NCBI GenBank assembly: GCA_024636495.1
Contig: JAGXGZ010000086.1
Span: forward strand, 1-64,000
Reading direction: 5' to 3'
DNA: 64,000 nucleotides
DNA from: Roseobacter sp.
Lineage (GTDB): Bacteria > Pseudomonadota > Alphaproteobacteria > Rhodobacterales > Rhodobacteraceae
Shown here piece after piece: positions 39,654 to 48,808 of this stretch. The position numbers were made by a program, and so were the translations under genes. The notes beneath the pieces were generated by a model. The model ran no database searches, was not told where the DNA came from, and saw nothing but the letters and a program-made list of their open reading frames with translations. Position 1 is the stretch's first letter; each line of letters starts with the position of its first letter.

Positions 39654-41063
39654 ATGTGGATTTTTCAACCCGGTATTCGAGAAAAGGTATCAGAACTAGC
39701 TTGGGCATCGACAGATAATCCTTGCAGGACAGCCTTTCTTTTGGCGCTGGAAGCCGACCTTGATCTTCAGGACGCCGCTGACCTGAAATCCTCGCAACTT
39801 GAGCTTTCCACGCGGACTTTGCGGATCAAGCGCGCAAATGGGGGCAACCATGCGACGGTACTTTCTAAAAACCTGACGGACGCGCTTGCCACCCGGCTTG
39901 CCGACGACGCTGACCAAGCGCTTTTGCCGGTTCTCAACGATCCCGAAGGAATGGCCCGGTTTTTGAAATTTGCCGAAAGCCTGCTGGCTCAGGCAGGGTC
40001 AAGTGAGATGCCTTACTTTGATGCAGAGCAACCAAGCGATACCGAAACAGGCATGACGCGTAATTGTTTTGACCCTTGGCAATACCTTGAGATCAGTTCG
40101 GATGGCGCGCATAAACCTTGCTGCCGTTTTGAAAAATGGGCGAAATCAGATATAGATAAAATATCGCGGGATGAACCGTCATTCAGGTCTCTGCGAGAGA
40201 AACTGATCAGCGGGAAACTTAGCCCGACCTGCAAGTCTTGTTCGATCCGCAAAAAAATATCGGTTCAGGAATTTAACGAAAAGTTGCGGAAAAAAGCGGA
40301 GCAAAAGAAGGCAGACGACCTTCATGCGCCCTGGAAATTGAAGGAATTGCGGATCGACATCAACGAAGCCTGCAATCTGCGCTGTAGCTATTGCCCCGTC
40401 TCGATGCCCGGCTACGACGGACAACCGATGAGCGCAGATATCCTTGAGAAAGTGTTGAGCCTTGCGCTTTTGACCCCCAAGGGCGTCAAACTTCATATCA
40501 ACGGCCATGGCGAGACGACCTTTCACCCAAGCTGGGTGCCGTTTTGCCGGTCACTCGTTGACCAAGGCAAACGCCCGCTCATCATCACCAACCTCGCAAA
40601 GAACTACAGCGATGAAGAGATTGATTTGCTGTCATATTTTTCGGTCGTTCAGGTCAGTCTGGACAGTGCCGATGAGGGGATGATGCAGAAAATTCGCAAA
40701 CCGGCTCGCGTGGGCAAAATCTTTGAGGATATTGCCCGGATAAGGGCAGCGGCGATTCATGACGGGCGGAGGCCGCCAGTAATGAGCTTGAGTGTCGGGA
40801 TCTATGATCCGTCAATCTGGGCGCTGTCAGATTTCGTGGATCGGATCGTTTCGATGCGCATGAACGAAGTAACGTTTTGGAACCTTGTAAAATACGAACA
40901 TGACAAGCTGACCCGCCCCCTGCGTGATCTTTCTGCGCAAGATGCTGATAGGGCCGCAGCAATCCTGTCCAACATCCGTCAACGACTGGACGCCGCCGGA
41001 ATAGCCTATGTTTTCGCGGGGGATTTCGACGGGCCAGATGGGCGCGACATGCTTGCCAACTAG
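39654..41063 (+). CDS. Radical SAM protein with N-terminal SPASM-like cysteine domain
   Basis: A 469-residue protein. The radical SAM cluster motif CNLRCSYC (Cys240, 244, 247) comes late. Before it lies a SPASM-like block with Cys138 (NCFDPW), Cys156-Cys157 (KPCC) and Cys193/Cys196 (CKSC), which can hold an auxiliary iron-sulfur cluster; SPASM domains normally follow the core. Residues 20-85 look remotely like part of a tyrosine-recombinase catalytic domain but lack the catalytic Arg. The protein could modify a peptide or a glycan; neighbours are glycosyltransferases. No precursor peptide gene was seen beside it. Substrate unknown. Confidence 0.82.
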   Translation: MWIFQPGIREKVSELAWASTDNPCRTAFLLALEADLDLQDAADLKSSQLELSTRTLRIKRANGGNHATVLSKNLTDALATRLADDADQALLPVLNDPEGMARFLKFAESLLAQAGSSEMPYFDAEQPSDTETGMTRNCFDPWQYLEISSDGAHKPCCRFEKWAKSDIDKISRDEPSFRSLREKLISGKLSPTCKSCSIRKKISVQEFNEKLRKKAEQKKADDLHAPWKLKELRIDINEACNLRCSYCPVSMPGYDGQPMSADILEKVLSLALLTPKGVKLHINGHGETTFHPSWVPFCRSLVDQGKRPLIITNLAKNYSDEEIDLLSYFSVVQVSLDSADEGMMQKIRKPARVGKIFEDIARIRAAAIHDGRRPPVMSLSVGIYDPSIWALSDFVDRIVSMRMNEVTFWNLVKYEHDKLTRPLRDLSAQDADRAAAILSNIRQRLDAAGIAYVFAGDFDGPDGRDMLAN

Positions 41064-41149
41064 GCGTCTCCAGCGATACGCCGTGAGGACCGAGTGCCTG
41101 ACGGGTTTACCGCCAAAGCTCCATATTTGGTGGCGCAAAGGTGATGTGC

Positions 41150-43459
41150 TCACGCAGGGACGGCATCCTCGCGCGTGTCTTTTTTCAGATAATGCAGCAC
41201 CAGCAAAACCAAAGCCAGCGCCAGACCAGCAGCCATTACCACAGGTGTTTTCCAAAGGATAAGAACCGCTGCCAAAAGCCTGAGCCCGACTTCGGCAGCC
41301 TTCATTGCGACCTTGTCAAACCGCGTCAATGCAGACGCGATCAAATATAACGCGAGGCCCAGACGCGCCAAGAGCACGCTTAGCGATCCCCAGTCGGCCT
41401 GGCCAGAATAGCCGTCGATCAGCGCGCGCTGGCCTGTCTCGTTCGTGATCGTCACCGCCTCTTCGATCAACAATAGTTCGGGATACCAAGCAAAGACAAA
41501 GGGGATGGTGAACATCACGATCCCGACCCGCACGGCGGCGAACCCTGTGCGCATTGGCTCTGCCCCGGTGATGGACGCAGCTGCAAAAGCTGCAACCGCG
41601 ACCGGCGGGGTAATTGCGGAAGCAACGGCAAAATAGAATACGAACATATGTGCAGTAAAAAAGCTGACGCCTAAATTAGCAAGCAATGGGCCCAGCAAAA
41701 GGGCGACGTTCACATACGCCGGGACGGTAGGCATTCCCATCCCCAGCAGGATAGCGCAAAACATCGTACAGATCAGCGCCAACATTAAATAAAAGCCGCC
41801 AACAATCGGGATTTCAGCGCCGAAAATGCGCAGCACTGTGACCTGCTCCAGCCAGGATGTCACGGCGCGCGTCAATTCGCCTGTGAGGCCGCTTTCGTTC
41901 AGGAAGGCGGCGATGATCGAGACGGCAAAAAGCAACAGGAACAAGCGCGAGATCAGAATGCCACCCTCGGCCAGCGATACCAGAACCTTGGTCGGATTGG
42001 CCCGGGTCAGCGGGTCAAGAAACAACAAAGGCAGCAAGACGGCAACAGCCCACCACCCCGCTGAAATCGCGTCCCCCGTTGCATTTAGGATGGTACGCAA
42101 GATCAGACTGTCGGGACCAAGGACGCCGCCCAGAAGACCACTGGCAACGGTGTCCTTGTTGCCCAACAACAGAAAAAGGATCGTCGCGATTGGGATGAAA
42201 ATGATAATCAGGTTCAGCCAATCCTGACGGTCCATGACCAGATCATCAGGGACCTCGCGCATGGCTTTCACATTATCGCGTCTTGCCTGAAACATGACGG
42301 CAAGGAAGATCGAAAAGAAAAATGCCATCGCGGGCAGGAAGGCGGCGGTGATGACCTTGGTGTAGGGCACTGCCGTAAGCGCCACGAGGACAAAGGCCGC
42401 CACGCCCATCACAGGCGGCATTATTTGCCCCCCAGAAGAGGCCGCCGCTTCGACCCCACCGGCGAAGTTCTTGCTGAACCCCGTGCGCAACATCATTGGA
42501 ATGGTCAGCCGTCCAGTGGATAGGACGTTCGTCACCGGCCCGCCCGTGATCGTTCCGAACAATGCGGACGAGACAATGGCGGCATGGGCGGGCCCGCCGC
42601 GCAAACGCCGTGTCAGACGCACTGACAGCTTGATCAGGGATGTTCCCCCGGCGGACGAACCAAAGAGCGCGCCAAGAACCACGAATGGGAAAACCTGATT
42701 GACCACGATATCCATGAAGCGGCCCATAAAACCGTCCGGAGAGACAAAGACATTTGTGGCTTTCTGGGTCGCTGCCGCAACCACGTCCCCGCCTTCGGCC
42801 CCCAGTTTGGTTAGCAGGAAGCTGTTGTCGGATAGATCAAAAACCCAGATCAACGCGGTGCCAATGGTATAGGCTACGACGACACTTGCGACGATCACCA
42901 AAGGCAGGCCCCAGACCCGAACGTTATAGAGAAAGAAAAGAATGATGATGGTCAACAGCAAGGGGATCGTCCAAACTCCGAAACGGGCCTGGCACGAGGG
43001 GACTTCAGCCTCGAAGGACATGCCGGGGATGACCCCGGCAGATCGCTCTGCCGCCTCGGCGATCAATCTTGCGCGTTCACCGGTAATCTGGTCGATAAGG
43101 CAAACGCTATCGATTTCGACAAGATAGCCAAACGCGCCCAGAAACGCGGCTAGAATAAGCCCCATATCCAGTAACAGACCGGCCCATGCCCATTTCGGTT
43201 TCTCAGTCGACCAAGCGCGGTAAACACTGGCGTCCAGGACGACGATCACCATCATCAAAAGGAACATAGGTGGAAAAAAGTATTCGGTCGGGAAACCCGA
43301 GACGCGGAAATACTGCTGGCCCGTCAAATCGCGTGCCCAGTCCTGAAGCCCAGCGATTTCGGGCATGGTGTTGATCATGCCGACGACGACCAGGATCAGA
43401 CCGAGGAGGATCGAGATCTTCTGCCCCAATGTCCGGCTGGGTTTGAGATTATCTACCAA
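41150..43459 (-). CDS. TRAP transporter fused permease (small and large subunits)
   Basis: A 769-residue fusion of the DctQ-like small and DctM-like large membrane subunits, the form that works with TAXI-type binding proteins. About 18 helices are predicted. The large-subunit signatures GALFGSSAGGTSLIKL, GTITGGPVTNVLSTG and GGQIMPPVMGVAAF are visible. It imports organic acids by a sodium or proton gradient. It lies downstream of the TAXI binding protein gene on the same strand, with an intercistronic hairpin in the 57-base gap. Confidence 0.92.
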   Translation of the reverse strand: MVDNLKPSRTLGQKISILLGLILVVVGMINTMPEIAGLQDWARDLTGQQYFRVSGFPTEYFFPPMFLLMMVIVVLDASVYRAWSTEKPKWAWAGLLLDMGLILAAFLGAFGYLVEIDSVCLIDQITGERARLIAEAAERSAGVIPGMSFEAEVPSCQARFGVWTIPLLLTIIILFFLYNVRVWGLPLVIVASVVVAYTIGTALIWVFDLSDNSFLLTKLGAEGGDVVAAATQKATNVFVSPDGFMGRFMDIVVNQVFPFVVLGALFGSSAGGTSLIKLSVRLTRRLRGGPAHAAIVSSALFGTITGGPVTNVLSTGRLTIPMMLRTGFSKNFAGGVEAAASSGGQIMPPVMGVAAFVLVALTAVPYTKVITAAFLPAMAFFFSIFLAVMFQARRDNVKAMREVPDDLVMDRQDWLNLIIIFIPIATILFLLLGNKDTVASGLLGGVLGPDSLILRTILNATGDAISAGWWAVAVLLPLLFLDPLTRANPTKVLVSLAEGGILISRLFLLLFAVSIIAAFLNESGLTGELTRAVTSWLEQVTVLRIFGAEIPIVGGFYLMLALICTMFCAILLGMGMPTVPAYVNVALLLGPLLANLGVSFFTAHMFVFYFAVASAITPPVAVAAFAAASITGAEPMRTGFAAVRVGIVMFTIPFVFAWYPELLLIEEAVTITNETGQRALIDGYSGQADWGSLSVLLARLGLALYLIASALTRFDKVAMKAAEVGLRLLAAVLILWKTPVVMAAGLALALVLLVLHYLKKDTREDAVPA

Positions 43460-43477
43460 ATCAACGATCCTGTAGGG

Positions 43478-43507
43478 TGAAAAGAGGGCCCGTGTCGGAC
43501 ACGGGCC
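43478..43507 (-). terminator. Intercistronic hairpin between TAXI and permease genes
   Basis: An 8-bp perfect GC stem, 43487-43494 with 43500-43507, and a 5-base loop, followed on the minus strand by CTCTTTTCA. It would partly terminate or protect the upstream binding-protein message, giving more binding protein than permease. Confidence 0.65.
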
Positions 43508-43516
43508 GCTGGATTG

Positions 43517-44572
43517 TTAAGGCCGCAGACAATCAGCGACGGTGTGGCCCGCCTCTTCAAATGCGCGGATCGCGCCAGGGTGCATTTTTATCTGAACAGC
43601 CCCGCACGCGCCTTGCGACACGCCATCGACGTCGCCAAAGGACATGAACAGGAACGGGCCACGTGGGGAACCGGTGCGGAAACGCTCTTCGCCCGCCAGC
43701 ATCGCCTTGACGATTTTAAATGCAAGGTCTTCGTCCATCCCGGCGGGCACAACTTGACCAAAGGCGGTCGCATAGCTGTCGAATGTATCGTCGTCCGATA
43801 CGATTGTAACATCCGAGCCCGCATAAGCGGCGCGGTAGTCTTCGATGGGGACTGAAAAGGGCGCATGCCCCGGTGCATTAAGGATTTGCTGGCCAAGCTC
43901 GCTCGCCAACAGGTCAGACGGGATATCGTGCAGGGTTGTCCCGCCCGCTGCGGCGATTGCAATCTGACGACCCGACGGCAGACCTTCGGGGATTGTCCAG
44001 GCATCTACGCTTCCTCCGGTGATCGCGGATACGGTATCAGGCCATGGGTTCTGTACGCCCTCATACCCTTCGCCATCCTTGAGGCCCGACAAAAGCTGAA
44101 CCATCGCGCGCCCCGACGTCAAAGCAGCACCACGGGGTGGCCCGTTCCAGATACGCTTTCCTTCAAGGGTACGAATGTCCTCGACAGGGTTGTTGTTGTA
44201 ATAGCCAAAGACCTGGCCAGATCCTGCGTTAAAGAACAGCACGCGGATATTTGCGGCAAGTTCGGCACCCTTTTCAGGGCCAATGCCGCTGTAGGGGCCG
44301 ATCCCGCGGGACAGAAGGAATGGCAAGATCAGCGGTGCTGGTGCCATATCAAGACGCCCTTCGGCAACCGCCTGCACCGAATTGGTAAGCGTCGCACCTT
44401 CGGTGATCTGCATCTGCGCCACGCCTGCGCTATCAAGGACCGCGGCCAGTGTGGAATCAATGTAATGCGGTGTCGAACCGGGCGTTGTTGTCTCGGCGGT
44501 CAATGTTGTCTGAGCAACTGCCGTGAGCGGAGCCAACACAAGTGCCGCGCTCAGAATAGTGTTTCTTAGCAT
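43517..44572 (-). CDS. TAXI-family TRAP transporter substrate-binding protein
   Basis: A 351-residue periplasmic protein with a signal peptide over residues 1-20 (MLRNTILSAALVLAPLTAVA). The TAXI body follows with the TTTPGSTPHYIDSTLAAVL binding segment and VWNGPPRGAA-like text (RIWNGPPRGAALTSGRAM). It captures a ligand for the fused TRAP permease downstream. The ligand is unknown; the divergent MarR regulator and sulfatase-superfamily gene suggest a sulfated or phosphonate-type organic compound, or the product of its hydrolysis. Confidence 0.9.
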   Translation of the reverse strand: MLRNTILSAALVLAPLTAVAQTTLTAETTTPGSTPHYIDSTLAAVLDSAGVAQMQITEGATLTNSVQAVAEGRLDMAPAPLILPFLLSRGIGPYSGIGPEKGAELAANIRVLFFNAGSGQVFGYYNNNPVEDIRTLEGKRIWNGPPRGAALTSGRAMVQLLSGLKDGEGYEGVQNPWPDTVSAITGGSVDAWTIPEGLPSGRQIAIAAAGGTTLHDIPSDLLASELGQQILNAPGHAPFSVPIEDYRAAYAGSDVTIVSDDDTFDSYATAFGQVVPAGMDEDLAFKIVKAMLAGEERFRTGSPRGPFLFMSFGDVDGVSQGACGAVQIKMHPGAIRAFEEAGHTVADCLRP

Positions 44573-44660
44573 ATCTTCCTCCCTTGATCCTGCATCCCTC
44601 CCCGGATGCAGCGCCCGATGACTTCGGGTAACGAAAGAAAGCTTATCCGATTTATATGAC

Positions 44661-44689
44661 TTGTCACGTATTTATTTTTTGGCTCTAAT
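44661..44689 (+). promoter_or_regulatory. Sigma-70-type promoter for the marR-sulfatase operon
   Basis: TTGTCA at 44661-44666 and TCTAAT at 44684-44689 are separated by exactly 17 bases, 20 bases before the MarR ATG at 44710. GGGAGGA serves as the ribosome site. Confidence 0.55.
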
Positions 44690-44709
44690 CCAAGCAGGGA
44701 GGATTGTGC

Positions 44710-45219
44710 ATGACCAAGGTATCCGCGCATCAAAGCACGCGTATTGAAAAACGCCGTATCCGTGAGGAACAGAACCTGTTTTCACGCCTGCCCGCTGTCT
44801 ATGCCGCGTCGCGCTTGCAAGGGCAGCGGATTTTGCTGGCGGCGGGCGGCCTTTCGATTGTGGAATGGCGTGTGTTGTGGGACCTGGTCGAGGCAGGTCC
44901 GATGACAATCAGAGAGATGGCCGAAATTCAGCGCATCGATCACTCCCAGCTTAGCCGTGCCTTGCCCGCCATGCGAACGAAAGGCTTTGTCGATATGCGG
45001 CAGGATAACAGTGACGGTCGACAAGTGTTGGTTGCTATCGCCCCTTCTGGTCAAGCGGCCTATGATCAGGCAAAGCCGATCATGCAACGCAGGCGCGATG
45101 CTTTGCGGACAAAATTCTCGGAACCGGAGCTTAAACACTTCATCGATTTATTGGGGCGGTTTGAAGCGTTTTGCCGCGAACCCATTGACCATATTACCAA
45201 AGCGGAGCCTCTGAAATGA
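44710..45219 (+). CDS. MarR-family transcriptional regulator
   Basis: A 169-residue regulator from ATG at 44710, with GGGAGGA upstream. The winged helix is visible as LSIVEWRVLWDLVEAGPMTIREMA, then the recognition region IDHSQLSRALPAMRTKGFVDM and wing DNSDGRQVLVAI. MarR dimers usually repress nearby genes and respond to small aromatic or acidic ligands. It sits between the TRAP-TAXI genes (divergent) and the sulfatase gene, whose start it overlaps by 4 bases, and likely controls both. Confidence 0.9.
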   Translation: MTKVSAHQSTRIEKRRIREEQNLFSRLPAVYAASRLQGQRILLAAGGLSIVEWRVLWDLVEAGPMTIREMAEIQRIDHSQLSRALPAMRTKGFVDMRQDNSDGRQVLVAIAPSGQAAYDQAKPIMQRRRDALRTKFSEPELKHFIDLLGRFEAFCREPIDHITKAEPLK

Positions 45220-46868
45220 CCGATACACCGAATGTCCTATGGATTATGGCAGACCAATTGCGGTTCGATTATCTAAGCTGTTATGGCCATCCGCACCTGC
45301 ATACGCCCCATATCGATGCCTTGGCGCGGCGCGGCGTTCAGTTCACCAACACCTATGTCCAATCCCCTGTTTGCGGCCCCTCGCGGATGTCAGCCTATAC
45401 CGGGCGTTATGTGCGCAGTCATGGTTCTACCTGGAATGGGATGCCTTTGCGCGTTGGCGAACCGACCCTTGGCGATCATCTGCGCGAAGCAGGTGCACGC
45501 GCCGTGCTTGTCGGAAAAACCCATATGATTGCAGACCGTGAAGGGATGGCATGGCTTGGCATTGATCCTACCAGCGAAATTGGCGTCCGCCGGTCCGAAT
45601 GCGGGTTTGACGCATTTGAACGTGACGACGGCCTGCACCCCGACAGCGCGCGTCAGAATTGGTCAGCCTATGACGATTACCTTGTTGATCTGGGCTATAA
45701 ATCCGACAACCCTTGGGAGGATTTTGCGAACTCCGGCGTTGATGAAAACGGCGATCTCCTGTCGGCTTGGCTGCTCAAGAATTCACGCATGCCCGCAAAC
45801 GTACCCGAAGAGCATTCGGAAACCGCCTATATGACGAACCGCGCAATCGCATTCATGGATAAGGCGATGCAGGGCGAACGCCCTTGGCTGTGTCATCTTA
45901 GCTATATCAAACCACATTGGCCCTACATTGTACCGGCCCCTTATCACGACATGTACGGGGCCGAGCATATTATCGATCCGATCCGGTCGGACGCAGAAAA
46001 GAACACCGATCATCCGCTTTTGCGCGCCTATCAAAATGCGCGGGTCTGCCGCAGTTTTTCACGCGATCATGTACGCACCCACGTCATTCCGGCCTATATG
46101 GGGTTGATCAAGCAGTTGGATGACAACCTTGGCAGGCTGTTCGCGTGGATGGATGAAAAGGGCCTAAGCGAGAATACAATCATCGCCTTCACCTCGGATC
46201 ACGGCGATTATATGGGCGACCACTGGATGGGCGACAAAGACTTTTACCACGAGGTCGCCGTCAAGGTGCCGCTGATCATCGCGGATCCCCGCCCGGCTGC
46301 CGACACCACCCGTGGTACCACGTCATCAGAGCTAACCGAGATGATCGACCTTGTGCCGACATTCATGGACGCCATTGGCTGTGCGGCAAAGCCTCACATT
46401 ATCGAAGGGCGCAATCTAACACCTTTGCTGCATGGCACTGACGGGTTTTCGCGCAAATATGCGATCAGCGAACATGACTATTCTAGTTTCGAGATGGCCA
46501 AAGCTTTGAATGTCCCTCAAGAGGATGCCCGGACTGTCATGATTTTCGATGGTCGCTGGAAATACATCCGCTGCGAAGGTTTTGATCCGATCCTGTTCGA
46601 TCTGCAAACCGATCCATCCGAGCTTTGTGATATCGGCAGATCACAAGAGGCGGATCATATCGACATACGCACGCGCATGGAAAAAGCGCTTCTGTCCTGG
46701 TCCATGCAGCACCACACACGGATCACCGCAACGGCCGATGTGCTCAAGCGGCAAGGAAATGCCGCGGCAACCGGTATTCTGATCGGATTTTGGGACGAGG
46801 CAGAATACGAAGCTGCGACAGGCAAGCCTTTCGAGAGCCTGATACCCGTTGGACCACAGAAAGCCTGA
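45216..46868 (+). CDS. Sulfatase-superfamily hydrolase (arylsulfatase or phosphonate monoester hydrolase type)
   Basis: A 550-residue alkaline-phosphatase-superfamily hydrolase. The formylglycine motif is Cys53-Gly-Pro-Ser-Arg57 (VCGPSRMSAYTGR), so activation by a formylglycine-generating enzyme is expected. Metal ligands are seen at Asp13 and in TSDHGDYMGDHW (about 328-338). The PHWPYIVPAPYHDMY region and overall length resemble phosphonate monoester/phosphodiester hydrolases as much as arylsulfatases. No signal peptide is seen, so the substrate would be imported first, perhaps by the neighbouring TRAP system. Coupled to marR by a 4-base overlap. Confidence 0.85.
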   Translation: MTDTPNVLWIMADQLRFDYLSCYGHPHLHTPHIDALARRGVQFTNTYVQSPVCGPSRMSAYTGRYVRSHGSTWNGMPLRVGEPTLGDHLREAGARAVLVGKTHMIADREGMAWLGIDPTSEIGVRRSECGFDAFERDDGLHPDSARQNWSAYDDYLVDLGYKSDNPWEDFANSGVDENGDLLSAWLLKNSRMPANVPEEHSETAYMTNRAIAFMDKAMQGERPWLCHLSYIKPHWPYIVPAPYHDMYGAEHIIDPIRSDAEKNTDHPLLRAYQNARVCRSFSRDHVRTHVIPAYMGLIKQLDDNLGRLFAWMDEKGLSENTIIAFTSDHGDYMGDHWMGDKDFYHEVAVKVPLIIADPRPAADTTRGTTSSELTEMIDLVPTFMDAIGCAAKPHIIEGRNLTPLLHGTDGFSRKYAISEHDYSSFEMAKALNVPQEDARTVMIFDGRWKYIRCEGFDPILFDLQTDPSELCDIGRSQEADHIDIRTRMEKALLSWSMQHHTRITATADVLKRQGNAAATGILIGFWDEAEYEAATGKPFESLIPVGPQKA

Positions 46869-46891
46869 GTACAGGGCGATGGATGAACTGG

Positions 46892-46912
46892 CGGATTTCG
46901 CCAAAATCCGCG
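46892..46912 (+). terminator. Hairpin after the sulfatase gene
   Basis: GCGGATTT (46892-46899) pairs perfectly with AAATCCGC (46905-46912) around a 5-base loop, 23 bases past the stop. There is no T-run, so intrinsic termination is not certain. Confidence 0.4.
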
Positions 46913-47008
46913 CCGCTCAAAACCCAAAATAAGATAAATGATAACCTTTCGCTGAAACAACACGACAGGGGGTGCGGACGAAAAGTTGGGCTATCTTGGA
47001 GATAGTTC

Positions 47009-47647
47009 ATGTATAGCTACGAAGGACGAATGCGCGCGGTTGAGCTTTAGATCAAGCTCGGCAAGCGCGTGCGGGCCGCCATTGGTGAGTTGGAATATCC
47101 AACAAAGAACGCCCTGAAGGGGTGGCTGAGAGAATACGAACGTCTGCAGGACTTGCCGATATGATCGACGCCGCGCGCACCTGAATTCTCGGTTGCACAA
47201 AAGCAGGTGGCGTTAGAGCATTACGCCAGCCAAGGGCGCTGCATTTCATGGACGCTGCGTGTCTTAGGCTATCCAGGCCAAGCCACGCTGACGGCCTGGG
47301 TGCGTGAGGCATTTCCTGACACTAAAACGGTTTCGAGCGCAACATATGGACCAGAGAATCACTCCTACACCGTGAAACAGGCTGCTGTGGTCGGGCTTTA
47401 TAGTCGCCAAGAAAGCGCCCAGGCTGTGGCCGAAAAATTCGGGGTTAGCCGGCAGACACTCTATGTTTGGAAAACCCAGATCCTTGACCCGGAGGCACCT
47501 GCCACGATGAAACGCAAGAAGAGCGCCCTTTTATATCCTTATCCAAGGCTTGAAGAATTGGAGCGTCAGCGTGAAGCCCTGCAGCGCGCCATCCGCGAGC
47601 TCGCAGTCTTGAGCATGATCTGCTCAAGACTGCGAGTGAAATGGTAA
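47009..47647 (+). pseudogene. IS3-family orfA (transposase helix-turn-helix protein), broken
   Basis: The reading starts MYSYEGRMRAVEL at 47009, meets a TAG at 47048 in place of the usual Tyr codon, continues IKLGKRVRAAIGELEYPTKNALKGWLREYE to a stop near 47163, then shifts frame and runs from about 47165 to 47647 (ALEHYASQGRCISW, then a second helix-turn-helix GVSRQTLYVWK and a leucine-rich end LEELERQREALQRAI). All parts fit one IS3-type OrfA in order, so this is one gene with one nonsense codon and one frameshift. Confidence 0.75.
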
Positions 47648-47878
47648 AAAAGGTTCTTGGCGGCGATCTGCGGGGCCTGAGCAATCGGGAAAAGACCATG
47701 CTGATCGTCGCCCTAAAAATCGGTATAAGACATCAGCGCGGTTGGCTCGGCTGGATCTCGCGCGGAGCTCTTACTTTCACCACTGCGCTCGCATGAAACT
47801 GGAAGATAAGTATCTTCTTAGTCGCCACGCCATGAAGGAGGCCTTTGACAGCAACCATAGCTGCTACGGCTATCCGAG
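47640..47878 (+). pseudogene. IS3-family orfB (DDE transposase), 5' fragment
   Basis: Translated fragments KKVLGGDLRGLSNREKTMLI, WISRGALTF-type text in a shifted frame, and KYLLSRHAMKEAFDSNHSCYGYPR correspond to the N-terminal part of IS3-type OrfB. At least two frameshifts are needed to join them. The DDE catalytic core is entirely missing; sequence changes to proX at about 47878. Confidence 0.65.
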
Positions 47879-48631
47879 AACAACGAACCGGACATCGTGA
47901 CCGAGCTTTGGAAAAACTCGGCCGGTGATGCGTATGATAAGCTGAAAGCGGACGGCAAAATCGAAGAGCTTGGCAGCGTGCTTGATCCAGGCGGTGTCGA
48001 AGGCTGGTGGCTGCCGACCTATCTGGTCGAAGCGCATCCGGAACTTGCGACAATCGAAGGCGTGATGGCAAACCCCGAGCTTGTCGGTGGCATGTTCAAC
48101 AACTGCCCAGATGGCTGGGGCTGCCGCATTGTGAATGACAACCTGATCCGGGCATTCAGCCTTGAAGACAGCGGAATCGAGGTGTTCAATCACGGGTCTG
48201 GCGAAACGCTGGCGACATCCATGGCAGCGGCCTACCAAAGCGAAGAGCCTTGGTTCGGTTACTACTGGGGCCCAACAACGCCACTTGGTATGTTCGACAT
48301 GACAAGTGTTGATCTGGGCGACTACGACGCAGAGGCATTTGCATCTATACAGAACGCCGACGCGCCTAATCCCAAGGCATCATCCTTTCCAGCGGCCCCG
48401 GTGCTGACGATTGTGACCAAGGATTTCATGGCATCGCATCCTGACATTGCCACGCTGATGGGCAACGTGACCTTCAAGACGGACACGATGAGCCAGCTTT
48501 TGGCCTGGAAGCAAGACAACAACGCCTCGAACGAGGAAGCGGCTGTCTATTTCCTGAAGAACAATCCTGATGAGTGGAGCACCTGGATCAACGATGCCGC
48601 CACCGCAAAGCTGGCACCTCTGCTGCAATAA
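47879..48631 (+). pseudogene. proX: Glycine betaine/proline ABC transporter binding protein, 5'-truncated
   Basis: About 245 residues of an OpuAC/ProX-type binding protein, beginning at NEPDIVTELWKNS. Intact relatives are about 330 residues and start with a signal peptide; that part and the first 70-80 mature residues are replaced by the IS3 remnant. The remaining fold is well preserved (DPGGVEGWWLPTYLVEAHPEL, the WFGYYWGPTTPLGMFDM ligand loop), so loss may be recent. A GTG at 47897 could start translation, but the product would lack export and half the ligand cleft. The permease and ATPase genes downstream are intact. Confidence 0.8.
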
Positions 48632-48640
48632 GAAAATCAG

Positions 48641-48666
48641 GGCGGCGCTTTTGGTGCCGCCTTTTG
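48641..48666 (+). terminator. Intercistronic hairpin between proX and proW
   Basis: An 8-bp stem, 48641-48648 with 48654-48661, a 5-base loop and a TTTTGT tail, 10 bases after the proX stop. Such hairpins after binding-protein genes lower expression of the downstream permease. Confidence 0.65.
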
Positions 48667-48808
48667 TCTGTCGGGTGAGGCCTGCGCATGATTGCGAGCT
48701 TCACAAGGCATACCAACTGACGGGGCCGGGATCACATGATCCGGCCCTTTCGGTGATGACGCATATCAATAGGAAAAGGGCAGCGATTTAAGCCCGGGTG
48801 AGGGATGA

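Larger units (their letters stand above)
46959..47878 (+). mobile_element. IS3-family insertion sequence remnant, 3' truncated
   Basis: An end-like sequence (ACAGGGGGTGCGGACGAAAAG) precedes a decayed orfA and a stump of orfB. The remnant stops within orfB, at a segment reading SNHSCYGY, and is joined at about 47878 directly to the interior of a proX gene. The right end of the element is missing, so it can no longer move by itself. The event looks like insertion followed by deletion through the transporter gene's 5' part. Confidence 0.75.
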
